The notes below the pieces were generated by a model, which saw only the letters and a program-made list of their open reading frames with translations, did no database searches and was not told where the DNA came from. Below are positions 6,680 through 7,472 of a stretch of 7,472 nucleotides of DNA, piece after piece (within the stretch, counting starts at the first letter, position 1; the number at the start of each line of letters is the position of its first letter). The stretch is from Verrucomicrobiota bacterium (GTDB taxonomy: Bacteria > Verrucomicrobiota > Verrucomicrobiia > Chthoniobacterales > JAFAMB01). Made by a program: the position numbers and the translations under genes. Where the stretch lies: assembly GCA_019241095.1 (NCBI GenBank), contig JAFAXJ010000401.1:1-7472 (forward strand). Reading direction: 5' to 3'.

Positions 6680-7056
6680 GCCCCAGGATTTGTTACTTTT
6701 TCTCAACGGAATCGAGAGTGTGCACCGCCTGGAAGCAGGCCGCATTCCGGACGATCGACCAACTTCATTTATCGTGAGACATTACCCCGGAAGCAGCTCG
6801 GCACAATTTGAGCGCAGGTCCGTTGCGAACCATCGGGTAAGGAAGATTACCTTTTAAGCGCCCTCACATAATGCGATTGCAAGTTGCCTCCGGTTCGTTG
6901 ACTCCTAACAACACAGAATTTCGGTGCTAGACCAAAGTTTCCGTATCTGCCGGCAACAGCTCGCGACGCAGGTTTCTCCAGGCTCAAATCTAACTCGCTG
7001 AACAGCGGGTCGACAGCGGAGCGCGACAGAATTCTTGCGACCTGCCCTCCCGTTCT

Positions 7057-7472
7057 CTAACGCGGTATTACTTTGGTATTCGATGCCTCTTTCTGGAGTT
7101 CGCGTTGAAATTTCTGAACCTTTGGGGCAACTACCAGTCTGCAGTATCCTTGGGTGGGATTCTTCGCGAAATAATCTTGATGGTAATCTTCCGCCTTATA
7201 GAACGCTTGCAAGGGCTTGATCTCAGTCACAATGGGATCAGGCCAATCCTTCTGAGCTTCAGCTTTGATTTTCTCAGCTGCCGCCTTTTGAGCATCGTCC
7301 TTATAGAGAATGATCGAACGATATTGGGTACCTTCGTCAGCACCTTGACGGTTCAGCGTTGTTGGATCGTGCGCGTGAAAGAATTTTCTAAGAAGATCCT
7401 CGTAACTGACCCCGCTCGGATCAAACTCCACACTTACGACCTCTGCATGGCCCGTTGAGCCGGTACATACCT
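7057..7472 (-). CDS. msrA: Peptide-methionine (S)-S-oxide reductase, C-terminal part (5' end outside window)
   Basis: MsrA reduces methionine-S-sulfoxide in proteins back to methionine, usually with thioredoxin as reductant. The frame is open to the window edge, giving 137 residues before the TAG at 7057-7059. The GTG at 7431 is internal, because the residues before it (VCTGSTGHAEVVS) are the conserved MsrA segment. Further family marks are VEFDPSGVSYEDLLRKFF, the HDPTTLNRQGADEGTQYRS block, and FYKAEDYHQDYFAKNP followed by GYC, which carries a likely resolving Cys. The catalytic Cys of GCFWG would lie upstream of the window. The tail (VVAPKVQKFQREL) lacks the Gly-rich segment with a further Cys seen in E. 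coli MsrA, so recycling probably uses the single GYC Cys. Identification is firm; the N-terminus and any fusion to MsrB cannot be seen. Confidence 0.95.
   Translation of the reverse strand, partial: VCTGSTGHAEVVSVEFDPSGVSYEDLLRKFFHAHDPTTLNRQGADEGTQYRSIILYKDDAQKAAAEKIKAEAQKDWPDPIVTEIKPLQAFYKAEDYHQDYFAKNPTQGYCRLVVAPKVQKFQRELQKEASNTKVIPR

Larger units (their letters stand above)
6589..7056. other. 468-bp gene-free stretch between msrA and the phosphoesterase gene
   Basis: Apart from the promoter, ribosome-binding site and palindrome listed separately, I see nothing convincing here. The open frames on the + strand resemble no family and overlap one another. There is no tRNA-like fold, no clear terminator after msrA, and none of the CCTGTCCCTA repeats found upstream of the lipoprotein gene. 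Weak hairpins at 6707-6749 and 6836-6851 are not followed by features that give them a role. Confidence 0.5.

Noticed and set aside
6707..6749. Two-tier stem-loop (CGGAAT/ATTCCG around GCCTG/CAGGC)
   Set aside because: The arms are 5-6 bp with unmatched bases between tiers, no T-run follows and no gene depends on it, so it is probably chance.
6836..6855. Hairpin GGTAA/TTACC followed by TTTT as a + strand terminator
   Set aside because: It has only 5 bp and is AT-containing, with no + strand gene upstream to terminate.
6458..6857. Two overlapping + strand frames (117 and 87 codons)
   Set aside because: They overlap each other and the start of the phosphoesterase gene, are low in recognisable protein features, and have no ribosome-binding site.
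6885..6920. tRNA T-loop-like sequence CCGGTTCGTTGACTCC
   Set aside because: The T-stem does not pair properly and no acceptor or anticodon arms can be drawn around it.
7035..7458. + strand frames opposite msrA
   Set aside because: They lie antisense to a clearly recognisable msrA coding region.

Overview
The window holds three intact or edge-truncated housekeeping-type genes, one membrane-protein gene, one large broken gene and two gene-free stretches. It reads as chromosomal DNA of a moderate-GC Gram-negative-type bacterium: there is a lipobox lipoprotein, a Sec signal peptide, FabD and MsrA. The pairing of a YncE-like propeller/phosphoesterase with a zinc-ribbon DUF2339 protein would fit soil Verrucomicrobiota or Acidobacteriota. 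That placement is a weak inference from protein style only, because no rRNA or marker gene is present to settle it.

Layout on the + strand: positions 1-560 are the 3' part of fabD (malonyl-CoA:ACP transacylase). Positions 561-1209 carry no gene but are dense in short degenerate repeats, all in one orientation, built on a core resembling CCTGTCCCTA. They include a duplicated ~100-bp block, a 43-bp pair and a 29-bp pair. The second ~100-bp copy ends 26 bp before a small NlpC/P60-like lipoprotein gene (1210-1716).

Layout on the - strand: a 593-residue DUF2339 membrane protein (3565-1784) converges on the lipoprotein gene. Upstream of it lies a spacer (3566-3739) with a good intrinsic terminator for the next gene. 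That gene, a bifunctional YncE-like beta-propeller/alkaline-phosphatase-superfamily phosphoesterase (6588-3740), is interrupted by five single-base frame changes, each explicable as gain or loss of one base in a short run. A 468-bp stretch (6589-7056) follows, with a possible promoter, a Shine-Dalgarno site and a 15-bp palindrome but no gene. The window ends in the 3' part of msrA (7472-7057).

The genes do not form an evident pathway. FabD is cytoplasmic lipid synthesis, the lipoprotein probably acts on peptidoglycan in the envelope, DUF2339 is an uncharacterised inner-membrane protein, the phosphoesterase would be exported, and MsrA repairs oxidised methionine. No clear undescribed system is visible. 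The items most worth following up are the repeat cluster and the question of whether the five indels are real decay or sequencing error.
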